A stretch of DNA of 14,365 nucleotides from assembly GCA_030633145.1 (NCBI GenBank), contig DAOVTM010000046.1, forward strand, positions 1-14,365, given 5' to 3'. This document shows, piece after piece, positions 7,748-14,365 of this stretch (the stretch's first letter is position 1; every line of letters begins with the position of its first letter). The notes beneath the pieces were generated by a model. The model was not told where the DNA came from and searched no databases. It worked only from the letters and a program-made list of their open reading frames with translations. The translations under genes and the position numbers were made by a program. This DNA is from Desulfobulbaceae bacterium. Its GTDB lineage: Bacteria > Desulfobacterota > Desulfobulbia > Desulfobulbales > Desulfobulbaceae.

Positions 7748-9090
7748 TCCCCGACCAAGCCATGGAAACAGATATCTTAATCACCAATATCCAGCTACCC
7801 GGAAGGCTGGGAGAAACGCCCCTGGTCAAAGACTGCTCTATCGCCATCAAAGGGGAGCAGATAGTCCGAATCGGCCCAGCAGACGAATTCAGTTCCGTTA
7901 GCGGCAAGAAAATCATCAACGGGCAAAACCGGCTGGCAATGCCCGGCCTGATTAACTGCCATTGTCATGGGGCCATGACCCTGTTCCGGGGATTGGCCGA
8001 TGATTTGCAACTGGGGGACTGGCTCAATGACCATATTTTCCCGGCTGAGGCTGCCCATGCCACCCCGGAGATGGTCTATTGGTGTACAAAACTGGCTGCT
8101 GCTGAGATGATCCTCTCCGGCACCACCACCGTGGCAGACGGCTATTTCCATGAACAGGAAGCGGCTCGAGCCTTTTCAGATGCCGGAATGCGGGCTGTGG
8201 CCGCCCAGGGGGTTATTGGCTTTCCCGCACCAGGGGTCGTTGACCCGGCTGATAATATAAGTGCGGCAGGTGCGTTTATAGACCAGCAGCAGGCTGACGG
8301 CCCACTGGTAGAACCTGCTGTTTTTGCTCATTCTCCCTATACCTGTGATCCGGAGACCCTACAGGCGGCAAAGGCACTGGCACGGGAAAAAGGGGTGTCC
8401 CTCTTTATTCATCTGGCCGAGAGCAGGTCTGAGCCGGAGATGATTATCGGCATGCAAGGGGAATCACCGGTGCGTCATCTGGATGCACTGGGGATTCTTG
8501 ATCCTGACACCGTCTGCATCCACTGCGTATGGGTTGATGATGCGGATCTGGATATCTTAGCGGCCAGCGGAGCCGGAGTAGTTGTCTGCCCCCAGTCCAA
8601 TCTCAAGCTGGCCTCGGGTATTGCACCCCTTGCTGATATGCTTGCCAGGGGAATCTCGGTGGGGTTGGGAACCGACGGCGCAGCCAGTAATAACAGTCTG
8701 GACATGTTTCGGGAAATGGATCTCTGCGCCAAGGTACAGAAGTGCCGCAATCTGGATCCGGTGGCTGTCCCCGCAAGCAGGATTTTAGAGATGGCAACCT
8801 CGGGCGGGGCTGCGGTTCTTGGCAGAGAGGCGGATCTCGGCAGTCTGGAACCGGGCAAAAAAGCAGATATTATCCTGATTGATGTTGATGTCCCCCATCT
8901 CCAACCCATGCACGGGGTTGACCTGCTGGTCTATGGTGCTGGAAAGGCGGAGGTGCGAACCGTTTTGATCAACGGGCAGCTAGTGATGGAGGAGAGGAAA
9001 CTACTCCGTTTTGACCTGGCTGAGACCATGCAGCGGGTTCGTGCGCTTGCCGAGGTTGTATATCGATCAAACCACTCAGGTGCAAGTTGA
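7744..9090 (+). CDS. mtaD: 5-methylthioadenosine/S-adenosylhomocysteine deaminase
   Basis: This amidohydrolase deaminates S-adenosylhomocysteine and 5-methylthioadenosine to their inosyl forms, recycling by-products of SAM-dependent methylation. The 448-residue sequence has the TIM-barrel metal site: H73 and H75 in NCHCHGAM, H223 in FIHLAES with E226, H260 in CIHCVW, and D311 in GTDGAASNN. The segments LFRGLADDLQLGDWL and GTDGAASNNSLDMFREMD are characteristic of the MTA/SAH deaminase branch. An aminofutalosine deaminase is the main alternative, but these segments favour MtaD. The first ATG (7744) gives an ATGA overlap with the SGNH gene. A second in-frame ATG at 7762 (METDILITN) also looks like a natural N-terminus, and neither has a strong Shine-Dalgarno. 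The symbol is assigned from motif recognition. Confidence 0.9.
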   Translation: MIPDQAMETDILITNIQLPGRLGETPLVKDCSIAIKGEQIVRIGPADEFSSVSGKKIINGQNRLAMPGLINCHCHGAMTLFRGLADDLQLGDWLNDHIFPAEAAHATPEMVYWCTKLAAAEMILSGTTTVADGYFHEQEAARAFSDAGMRAVAAQGVIGFPAPGVVDPADNISAAGAFIDQQQADGPLVEPAVFAHSPYTCDPETLQAAKALAREKGVSLFIHLAESRSEPEMIIGMQGESPVRHLDALGILDPDTVCIHCVWVDDADLDILAASGAGVVVCPQSNLKLASGIAPLADMLARGISVGLGTDGAASNNSLDMFREMDLCAKVQKCRNLDPVAVPASRILEMATSGGAAVLGREADLGSLEPGKKADIILIDVDVPHLQPMHGVDLLVYGAGKAEVRTVLINGQLVMEERKLLRFDLAETMQRVRALAEVVYRSNHSGAS

Positions 9091-9166
9091 TTGTTACCTG
9101 CGTACCATTAGAGCATTGCAAGGCAGAAGTATAGACAAATAAATATTTAGATACCAGCAGAAAGCC

Positions 9167-10006
9167 ATGAAAATTACAGTGAAAGACTTTCGTGACATGA
9201 AAGGCGGTACGCATAAGATCTCCGTACTCACCGCCTATGATTATCCCATGGCCCGTCTCCTTGATGATGCAGGGGTGGATGCATTATTGATTGGTGACTC
9301 CCTGGGTATGGTTATCTTGGGCTACGACTCCACGGTTCCAGTGACCATGGAGCAAATGCTCCACCATGCCGACGCAGTAGGCCGGGCAGCCAAACGTGCC
9401 ATGGTAATCGGTGATATGCCCTTTGGCTCCTACCAGGTCTCCATTGCAAAGACGGTGGCCAACGGGGTTCGTTTTCTCAAAGAGGCTAGCTGTGACTGCG
9501 TCAAGCTGGAGGGAGGGGCAGAGGTCTGTGACAGTGTCCGAGCCTTGGTTCAGGCCGGTGTACCGGTGATGGGACATCTCGGCCTCACACCGCAGACCGC
9601 AGGACAGCTGGGCGGTTTCAAGGTACAGGGAAAAGAAATGGCAACCGCACAAAAACTGGTTGAGGATGGACTTGCCCTGGAAGCAGCCGGTGCCTTTGGT
9701 ATTGTGCTGGAATGTGTTCCGGCAGCAGTTGCTGAAATAATCACCGAAATAACCTCAATCCCCATCATTGGTATCGGTGCAGGGGTCAACTGTGACGGCC
9801 AGGTTCTGGTGACCAATGACATGCTTGGCCTGTTTGAAAAATTCACTCCCGGCTTTGTCAAAAAATATACTGAGCTGGCTCCGCAGATCCGCGACGCAGT
9901 AAGCAGTTTTATCCGTGAAGTGGATAATCTGGAATTTCCTGCTGCTGAACATAGCTTTGCCTCAAAAGAGGATTTCAGCACACTGCGGGACATCTTTAAA
10001 AGCTGA
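9167..10006 (+). CDS. panB: 3-methyl-2-oxobutanoate hydroxymethyltransferase (ketopantoate hydroxymethyltransferase)
   Basis: PanB transfers a hydroxymethyl group from methylene-tetrahydrofolate to 2-oxoisovalerate, the first committed step to pantothenate and coenzyme A. The 279-residue protein has all expected active-site residues: D44 in LIGDSLGM, D83 in VIGDMPF, E115 in VKLEGG (the Mg and substrate site), and E182 in VLECVP (catalytic acid). The HLGLTPQ segment at 137-143 and the IGIGAG loop are also present. It is slightly longer than E. coli PanB (264) through its C-terminal tail. It follows the deaminase gene after a 76-nt AT-rich gap. panC is not in the window, so the pantothenate genes are dispersed or lie outside it. 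A terminator-like hairpin follows. Confidence 0.97.
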   Translation: MKITVKDFRDMKGGTHKISVLTAYDYPMARLLDDAGVDALLIGDSLGMVILGYDSTVPVTMEQMLHHADAVGRAAKRAMVIGDMPFGSYQVSIAKTVANGVRFLKEASCDCVKLEGGAEVCDSVRALVQAGVPVMGHLGLTPQTAGQLGGFKVQGKEMATAQKLVEDGLALEAAGAFGIVLECVPAAVAEIITEITSIPIIGIGAGVNCDGQVLVTNDMLGLFEKFTPGFVKKYTELAPQIRDAVSSFIREVDNLEFPAAEHSFASKEDFSTLRDIFKS

Positions 10007-10035
10007 AACCGTGTAAAACTCTTCCAGGCCAGTGA

Positions 10036-10057
10036 AAAAAGCGAGGTGCTGCTTTTT
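10036..10057 (+). terminator. Probable intrinsic terminator after panB
   Basis: AAAAAGC (10036-10042) pairs with GCTTTTT (10051-10057) across an 8-nt loop, so the hairpin ends in a T-run, as intrinsic terminators do. It lies about 30 bases after the panB stop. A larger alternative fold pairs GAGGTG (10043-10048) with CACCTC (10073-10078). The A-tract on the left arm means it could work in both directions. The GC part of the stem is short, so strength is uncertain. Confidence 0.5.
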
Positions 10058-10337
10058 GCAGTGCTTTTATCTCACCTCTGCCCCACCTTTCCCCACGTTT
10101 TTATCGTTTTTCCAGGGTGATTTTTTTATTTTTTTTAGTAAAAAAAATCTCCTTTGAGAACAGTTAGTTCTGAATAGTTTTTTTTCAGCGTATTTTTTCT
10201 CTGCACTGCCATTTTTCCTCTTTTACTCTATATGTAGTGGCTCCACTCAGACCTCCCCCGTTATATAGTGCTGTATCCAATTTTTAATTTTTCCGGTATC
10301 TATCTAATATTCTACCTGATACTCTCTTTTATTCTGC

Positions 10338-10400
10338 TTGACTACTCAACGATGGTGGTATAAAAAGGTAATGGAGTGGTGCATAGTGGGGCAAGAAGGT
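10338..10400 (+). promoter_or_regulatory. mraZ promoter with phased G-rich boxes (putative MraZ operator)
   Basis: A likely sigma-70 promoter is TTGACT (10338-10343) and TATAAA (10359-10364), spacer 15. From the -10 onwards there are five related pentamers: GTGGT (10355), AAGGT (10365), GTGGT (10376), GTGGG (10386) and AAGGT (10396). They start 10, 11, 10 and 10 bases apart. MraZ proteins are known to bind G-rich direct repeats of this type with about 10-bp spacing upstream of their own gene. Overlap with the -10 and start region predicts autorepression of the dcw operon. The three GTGG boxes are firmer than the two AAGGT ones. Confidence 0.6.
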
Positions 10401-10426
10401 TTTTCATGGTGCGTGAATAAGAAGAC

Positions 10427-10897
10427 ATGGCAAAGAGCAATAAAACAGGGCAGCGTTTTCGCAGCCGGTCAGAACATACCTTGGATGCCAAGGGTCGGCT
10501 GAACATTCCCAGCCGCTTCCGGGAGGTGCTGGGAGAGGTGTATGACAGCTCGCTCATCGTCACCAACTGGCGGCAAAGCCTGAAGGCATTTCCCCTTGTC
10601 GAATGGGAAGTGCTGGAAGAAAAACTTTTGACCGAGGGGCGCACCAAGCCCGGTCTCGATGCCTTTGTCCGCTATGTTATCTCCGGTGTGACCGAGTGTA
10701 CCCTGGACAAACAGGGGCGTATCCTGCTGCCGGCTCCCCTGCGCAACGATTTCGGCATCAGTAAAGAGGTGGTTTTGAACGGGATGCTGGATCATTTTGA
10801 AATCTGGGATAAGACGGCCTGGCAGGATGAGGTTCGTCAGACCCGTTCGGATTTCGGCAATTTCAGTAGTGATCTCTCCTCAATGGGAATTTTGTAA
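10427..10897 (+). CDS. mraZ: Transcriptional regulator MraZ
   Basis: MraZ is the DNA-binding repressor usually encoded first in the dcw cluster; its ring-shaped oligomer binds repeats upstream of its own gene. The 156-residue product has the two expected AbrB/SpoVT-type half-domains, with DAKGRLNIPSRFR at 20-32 and DKQGRILLPAPLR at 94-106, both containing the conserved GR(L/I)xxP core. The ATG has AAGAAG at 10419-10424. The upstream box array is the likely autoregulatory site. rsmH follows nine bases after its stop codon, the typical order. Confidence 0.95.
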   Translation: MAKSNKTGQRFRSRSEHTLDAKGRLNIPSRFREVLGEVYDSSLIVTNWRQSLKAFPLVEWEVLEEKLLTEGRTKPGLDAFVRYVISGVTECTLDKQGRILLPAPLRNDFGISKEVVLNGMLDHFEIWDKTAWQDEVRQTRSDFGNFSSDLSSMGIL

Positions 10898-10906
10898 ATC
10901 TGCCCG

Positions 10907-11797
10907 ATGGAGAGCAGCGGGGAAATACATACGCCGGTACTGGCTCGTGAAATAGTCCAGTGGCTGCAGCCCGTTTCCGGCAAGACATACATTGACGGAA
11001 CCTTGGGACTGGGCGGACACAGCGGTTTGATTCTGGAGGCATCATCGCCAACAGGCAGGGTTTTTGGCTTTGAGTGGGATCAGGATGCGGCTTGTCTGGC
11101 CGCTGCACGGTTGTCCCCTTTCGGTGATAGGTTCCAGCTAGTGCAGGGTTCCTACGCAGAGCTGCTTAACCTGTGCTATGAGCGGGGAGTTGAGGCGATT
11201 GATGGTATCCTGGTGGATCTGGGGGTATCCTCATTACAGCTGGACAGGCCGGAACGGGGGTTCAGTTTTATGAACGATGCGTCCCTGGATATGCGTATGG
11301 ATACCAGCAGCGGGGTTACCGCAGCACAACTGGTCAACACCCTGCCGGAACAACAACTTGCTGACATACTGTACAACTATGGTGAAGAACGGCAGGCCAG
11401 AAGGATCGCCCGATTTATTATTCAGGCTCGGCTTGAAGAGTCCCTGACCAGCACCGGACAACTGGCACAGCTTGTAGCACGGGCCATTCCGGTTAAATAT
11501 CATCCGAAAAAAATCCATGTTGCAACCAAGGTGTTCCAGGCCTTGCGCGTGGCGGTAAACAGAGAGTTTGATAATTTGGTACAACTGCTTGACGATGCGC
11601 CTGAATTGCTAACAACCGGGGCAAGGATAGCTATCATCTCCTTTCATTCTCTGGAAGATCGCATTGTAAAGCAGGCATTTAAGAACAATCCGGCATATCA
11701 GGCACTGACCAGAAAACCGGTCACGGCAACAGAGCAGGAAATTAATGATAATCCCAGAGCCCGCAGTGCCAAACTACGGGTTGCGGAAAAAGTATAA
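10907..11797 (+). CDS. rsmH: 16S rRNA (cytosine-1402-N4)-methyltransferase RsmH
   Basis: RsmH (MraW) N4-methylates C1402 of 16S rRNA in the ribosomal P site, using SAM. The 296-residue protein is full length. It shows HTPVL at 8-12, the SAM-binding DGTLGLGGH at 30-38, VDLGVSSLQLD at 103-113 followed by RGFSFMNDASLDMRMD, the KVFQALRVAVNREF block, FHSLEDRIVKQAF from 246, and NPRARSAKLRVAEK at the end. All are hallmarks of the family. The gene starts nine bases after mraZ with no clear Shine-Dalgarno, so it may depend on coupling with mraZ translation. Confidence 0.97.
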   Translation: MESSGEIHTPVLAREIVQWLQPVSGKTYIDGTLGLGGHSGLILEASSPTGRVFGFEWDQDAACLAAARLSPFGDRFQLVQGSYAELLNLCYERGVEAIDGILVDLGVSSLQLDRPERGFSFMNDASLDMRMDTSSGVTAAQLVNTLPEQQLADILYNYGEERQARRIARFIIQARLEESLTSTGQLAQLVARAIPVKYHPKKIHVATKVFQALRVAVNREFDNLVQLLDDAPELLTTGARIAIISFHSLEDRIVKQAFKNNPAYQALTRKPVTATEQEINDNPRARSAKLRVAEKV

Positions 11798-11815
11798 ACG
11801 ACAGGGAGTTGAGCC

Positions 11816-12175
11816 ATGAATCATGGAGTACCCGCATTCAGTCCATCTGCTACCTCGGTGACCATAAACCGCCAGGTGGTGTCCGGAAGACGGGAACCGT
11901 TAACCGGTAATATCCTCAAACCTGCGGTGATGATACTCTGTATTGCCCTGGTGATAGTTCTGGCTGTGAGTCAATTCATGCGTATGACTATTAGCGAGAG
12001 CATGACCGAACTGTCCATACTGCAAACTGTTCATAGCAAAAAATGGACTACACTCACAGAGCTGCGGGTTGAGCGAGCCAGGATTACCCAAAAGGATGTT
12101 GTAGTTGCAGCTGCCGGGGAACGCATGAAGCTGTACCTGCCAATCGATGGACAGGTTCATAAATTACGAATGTAA
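11816..12175 (+). CDS. ftsL: Cell division protein FtsL-like
   Basis: The 119-residue product has the FtsL layout: a cytoplasmic tail of about 35 residues, one transmembrane helix at about 36-53 (PAVMILCIALVIVLAVSQ), and a periplasmic stretch with coiled-coil character (about 54-105) ending in AGERMKLYLPIDGQVHKL, typical of FtsL C-termini. FtsL pairs with DivIC/FtsB and the FtsW-FtsI synthase at the septum. Sequence similarity in this family is low, so position between rsmH and an ftsI homologue is a main part of the evidence. GGGAG at 11804-11808 lies seven bases before the ATG. Confidence 0.82.
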   Translation: MNHGVPAFSPSATSVTINRQVVSGRREPLTGNILKPAVMILCIALVIVLAVSQFMRMTISESMTELSILQTVHSKKWTTLTELRVERARITQKDVVVAAAGERMKLYLPIDGQVHKLRM

Positions 12176-12239
12176 GTGCTTTCCCGCCAGTCGTGACGAT
12201 AAGAAACAATACTGGCAGGTTTGATACTAACGCAACACA

Positions 12240-14105
12240 ATGTACAAAGTAGCCAGGGAAAAGACATCCGGCAGGCCACGCCTGATATTTGCCGGGCTAC
12301 TTATAATTTTGCTGGCGGCAACTGGTTATATCCTACACAGGTTACCTCTCTCCCTCCAGGATATAGGCAAGATAATTCAGTTGTCCGCCGGCAAATCTTC
12401 TGACGACTCTGTTGAATCCTGGGTCACTGAAACGAAGAATAAACCACTGTTACGGGGAACGGTGTATGATCGAAACCTGAAAGAGGTTTCGGTTTCCTAT
12501 CAGCTATTTTCTCTCTTTGTTGATCCTGCCCACCTTGCAGATAAGGAAATAGCTGCTGAGCAGTTGGCCCAAATCCTGGGACTGGATCAAAAGATCATTC
12601 TTGACCGCTTGCTGGAGGCACAATCTGAGATAGAAATCGCCGATGATCTTGATCTGCACCATGCCTCTGAAATCAAGGCCGTCAAGATGGCCGGGGTTCG
12701 CTGCCAGGTTAGGGAAGCCCGCTATTATCCACAGCACTCCATAGGGGCATACCTGCTTGGTTACACAGAGAAGAGGACAGGGCTCAATGGAGTGGAAGCT
12801 CTCTATGACCCGATACTGCAGCCGGGAGAATTCAGAAACACGGATATTCCGGAAGTGGATTTCAGGGATCAAAAAATTCTGGGACGAACCACCACTGATG
12901 TTGTCCTGACCATTGATCTGGAACTGCAGAATCGGGTGGAACAGATGCTCCGCCGGTATCGGGAACAACAGGGTGCTGTCACTGGAATGGCTCTGGTTCT
13001 TGACCCGCAGAGTGGCAGGATACTGGCTCTTGTCACTCAGCCTTCCTCTGATCCTAATTATTTCTGGAAGGTTACCGAGCAGGGGCAGACAGGCTATCAG
13101 ATGGTATTTGAACCCTATTTTAACCGGACTCTTCTCAGGCCATTGCTGGTACACGCTGCCGCAGTACATAGAGCCGGGGTAGGAAAACGTATCCTGCCTG
13201 CGACTGTAGCCACTCCAGACTACGGACTGAACGCAATACAGTTGGCAGCCTACAGGCATGTGTTCGGCCTGCAGGAATCGGTTTACTGTCTTTTGAATCC
13301 TGCCGATGATGCAAAGAACAGCACAGGAACAACCGGCAATTGTGGGAACAGCAAATTAAGCGGAGTGCAGTTTGCGGTGGGGCTTGCAAGTCTGCTCAAC
13401 AGTGGCAACCGGGTTAGCCCCTATTATCTGCATGGAATCTATGACCATGCCCGGAAACAGTTATTTGACCGTTCTCCTGACTTTGCACAACCCGAGCGTG
13501 TGCTGGATCCGGTGCTGGGAATCAACCTGCGTCGGGAGCTGCTGCTACACTCGCCCTACTCCACAGACAAGGGTTTTTTATTTGCCAACAGTAAGACATT
13601 TTTTGAAAAAAATAATGGATTCAGTGAATACCGAACCCAGGAACTGCTGCTGGTTGCGGTTCCAAAGAAGCGTCCCCAGATCATGGTATTGCTGGCAGTT
13701 GATTATAACTCCCTGCGCCCCCAGTTGCAGAATGCGGTCGAAACGAGAGATAAGAGTCGGGCAATAAAGAAATTGGGAAACGAGTTATTACCTGTACTGG
13801 CAGAGTATATTGAACGTCAATACCCGGCAGTGCATCCGGCTGAAAAAAATGAAAATAACCGACAGCGTTTTTTTATCCGTCGCCGTCTTGAAATGCCCAG
13901 GCTGGAAGCCGCTCCTGAGCAGATCGCCGGAATGATGCCGGATATTGTTGGGTTTAGCCTGCGTAAGGGATTACAGCGGTTGAACCCTTACCCGCTGGAG
14001 ATACGGGTGAATGGCACGGGCCGGATAGTGGTCCAGAATCCCGGTTCAGGAGAACCGGTGCCGGAGACAGGGGTGTGTGAGTTGACTCTGGAATCAAGAA
14101 TTTAA
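12240..14105 (+). CDS. FtsI/PBP2-type class B penicillin-binding protein homologue, apparently without active-site motifs
   Basis: This 621-residue protein occupies the ftsI position and has the FtsI/PbpB fold. It has a transmembrane anchor at about 15-33, the pedestal start RGTVYDRN at 72-79, GLNGVEALYD near 182, DVVLTIDLELQNRV, the beginning of the transpeptidase domain (MALVLDPQSGRILALV, then PSSDPNYF), and a C-terminal PASTA domain from MPDIVG (566) to about 620. The penicillin-binding motifs are missing. After FEP (290-292), where active homologues read roughly PGSxxK, there is YFNRTLLRP. The SxN site aligns with G329-L330-N331. The KTG site aligns with NSKTFFEK (450-457), K452-T453-F454. 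The frame is open throughout and the flanks still align, so it is a diverged protein rather than an obvious pseudogene. No clear Shine-Dalgarno precedes the ATG. I withhold the symbol ftsI because transpeptidase activity seems lost. Confidence 0.85.
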   Translation: MYKVAREKTSGRPRLIFAGLLIILLAATGYILHRLPLSLQDIGKIIQLSAGKSSDDSVESWVTETKNKPLLRGTVYDRNLKEVSVSYQLFSLFVDPAHLADKEIAAEQLAQILGLDQKIILDRLLEAQSEIEIADDLDLHHASEIKAVKMAGVRCQVREARYYPQHSIGAYLLGYTEKRTGLNGVEALYDPILQPGEFRNTDIPEVDFRDQKILGRTTTDVVLTIDLELQNRVEQMLRRYREQQGAVTGMALVLDPQSGRILALVTQPSSDPNYFWKVTEQGQTGYQMVFEPYFNRTLLRPLLVHAAAVHRAGVGKRILPATVATPDYGLNAIQLAAYRHVFGLQESVYCLLNPADDAKNSTGTTGNCGNSKLSGVQFAVGLASLLNSGNRVSPYYLHGIYDHARKQLFDRSPDFAQPERVLDPVLGINLRRELLLHSPYSTDKGFLFANSKTFFEKNNGFSEYRTQELLLVAVPKKRPQIMVLLAVDYNSLRPQLQNAVETRDKSRAIKKLGNELLPVLAEYIERQYPAVHPAEKNENNRQRFFIRRRLEMPRLEAAPEQIAGMMPDIVGFSLRKGLQRLNPYPLEIRVNGTGRIVVQNPGSGEPVPETGVCELTLESRI

Positions 14106-14155
14106 TCTTAAATAGCTCCTTACAAATTGTGAAAAATATTTTAGAATACGACAAG

Positions 14156-14365
14156 ATGACGGGACAAAGTAAACACTACTTGCTGGTGTTGTATATTTTC
14201 TTCATCAGTTCATTTATCTGTTTTTCCCTGTGCATTCCGTCAATCTGTTTTTCCAAAACCGTTCTCTACGATTACAGCGACCTTGGTTTTCTGCAACAGG
14301 CACAGACCGTATCCGGCCCGGTGTTTGATTACAGCTATGATCCCATGGGTAACCGAAAGACAATG
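14156..14365 (+). CDS. YD-repeat (RHS-like) secreted protein, 5' end only
   Basis: The frame is open from ATG 14156 to the window end (70 residues so far). It starts with a hydrophobic segment at about 8-33 that looks like a signal peptide or anchor. This is followed by LYDYSDLGFLQQAQ and then YSYDPMGNRKTM, matching the YD repeat of RHS proteins (Y-D-x-x-G-x-L/Y-D-x-x-G-N-R). RHS cores form shells around toxic or adhesive C-terminal tips. Here the repeats begin almost at once after the leader, so the protein is either a short RHS fragment carrying a tip or the beginning of a longer array. It starts 50 bases after the FtsI homologue on the same strand. Start choice is unsure because no clear Shine-Dalgarno is seen. 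Confidence 0.65.
   Translation, partial: MTGQSKHYLLVLYIFFISSFICFSLCIPSICFSKTVLYDYSDLGFLQQAQTVSGPVFDYSYDPMGNRKTM

Larger units (their letters stand above)
10007..10426. other. T-rich intergenic leader between panB and mraZ
   Basis: This 420-nt stretch has no supported gene. It starts with a terminator-like hairpin for panB (10036-10057). From about 10081 to 10340 the + strand is markedly pyrimidine-rich with many T-runs. It includes an all-A/T hairpin (eight T at 10129-10136, AGT, eight A at 10140-10147) and small dyads AGAAC/GTTCT (10157-10171) and AGTGG/CCACT (10236-10247). It ends with the mraZ promoter and G-rich boxes (10338-10400). The length and structure suggest a long 5' leader or more than one regulatory site. 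Confidence 0.6.

Noticed and set aside
12186..12216. Inverted repeat GCCAGT/ACTGGC between ftsL and the FtsI homologue as a terminator
   Set aside because: Only six base pairs with a 19-nt loop and no T-run; a terminator here would also split a conserved operon.
13000..13650. Frameshifts explaining the missing active-site motifs in the FtsI homologue
   Set aside because: The other forward frames over this region do not encode SxxK- or KTG-containing segments resembling penicillin-binding proteins, and the main frame still matches the family between and after the motif positions.

Overview
The window looks like a chromosomal segment of a Gram-negative bacterium with moderate GC content. The best guess is Desulfobacterota (the former sulfate-reducing Deltaproteobacteria), possibly the Desulfobulbales. 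The reasons are a RecBCD-type nuclease, an mraZ-rsmH-ftsL-ftsI order in which the FtsI homologue ends in a PASTA domain, and the general style of the proteins. The placement is an inference from gene content; no rRNA or other definitive marker is present. All supported genes lie on the + strand.

Layout. (1) 1-330: non-coding, with an 18-nt direct repeat and four perfect inverted repeats. (2) 331-5687: recB and recD, joined by a TGATG stop/start overlap, encode two of the three RecBCD subunits. No recC lies beside them. (3) 5688-6027: a spacer without a convincing gene, then a VapBC-like antitoxin/PIN-toxin pair (6028-6647) overlapping by ATGA. (4) 6673-9090: a small conserved hypothetical protein with a CxC motif, a cytoplasmic SGNH-like hydrolase, and a 5-methylthioadenosine/S-adenosylhomocysteine deaminase that overlaps the hydrolase gene by ATGA. 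(5) 9167-10006: panB (pantothenate/CoA synthesis) followed by a probable terminator. (6) 10007-10426: a 420-nt T-rich leader ending in a promoter and about five G-rich boxes spaced 10-11 bp, the probable MraZ operator. (7) 10427-14105: the start of a division and cell-wall (dcw) cluster: mraZ, rsmH, ftsL and an ftsI/pbpB homologue. (8) 14156-end: the 5' end of a secreted YD-repeat (RHS-like) protein gene.

How the genes fit together. RecBD belongs to double-strand-break repair and degradation of foreign linear DNA. The toxin-antitoxin pair is a separate accessory module. The deaminase and PanB are metabolic (SAM by-product salvage and CoA synthesis). The dcw genes make the division regulator MraZ, the 16S rRNA methyltransferase RsmH, and the FtsL/FtsI septal proteins.

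The most notable observation is that the FtsI homologue is intact and keeps its membrane anchor, pedestal and PASTA domains, but seems to lack all three penicillin-binding active-site motifs (SxxK, SxN, KTG). It therefore looks like a pseudo-transpeptidase. The gene directly after it encodes a YD-repeat protein rather than the expected murE/murF, so the cluster is also broken at this point.
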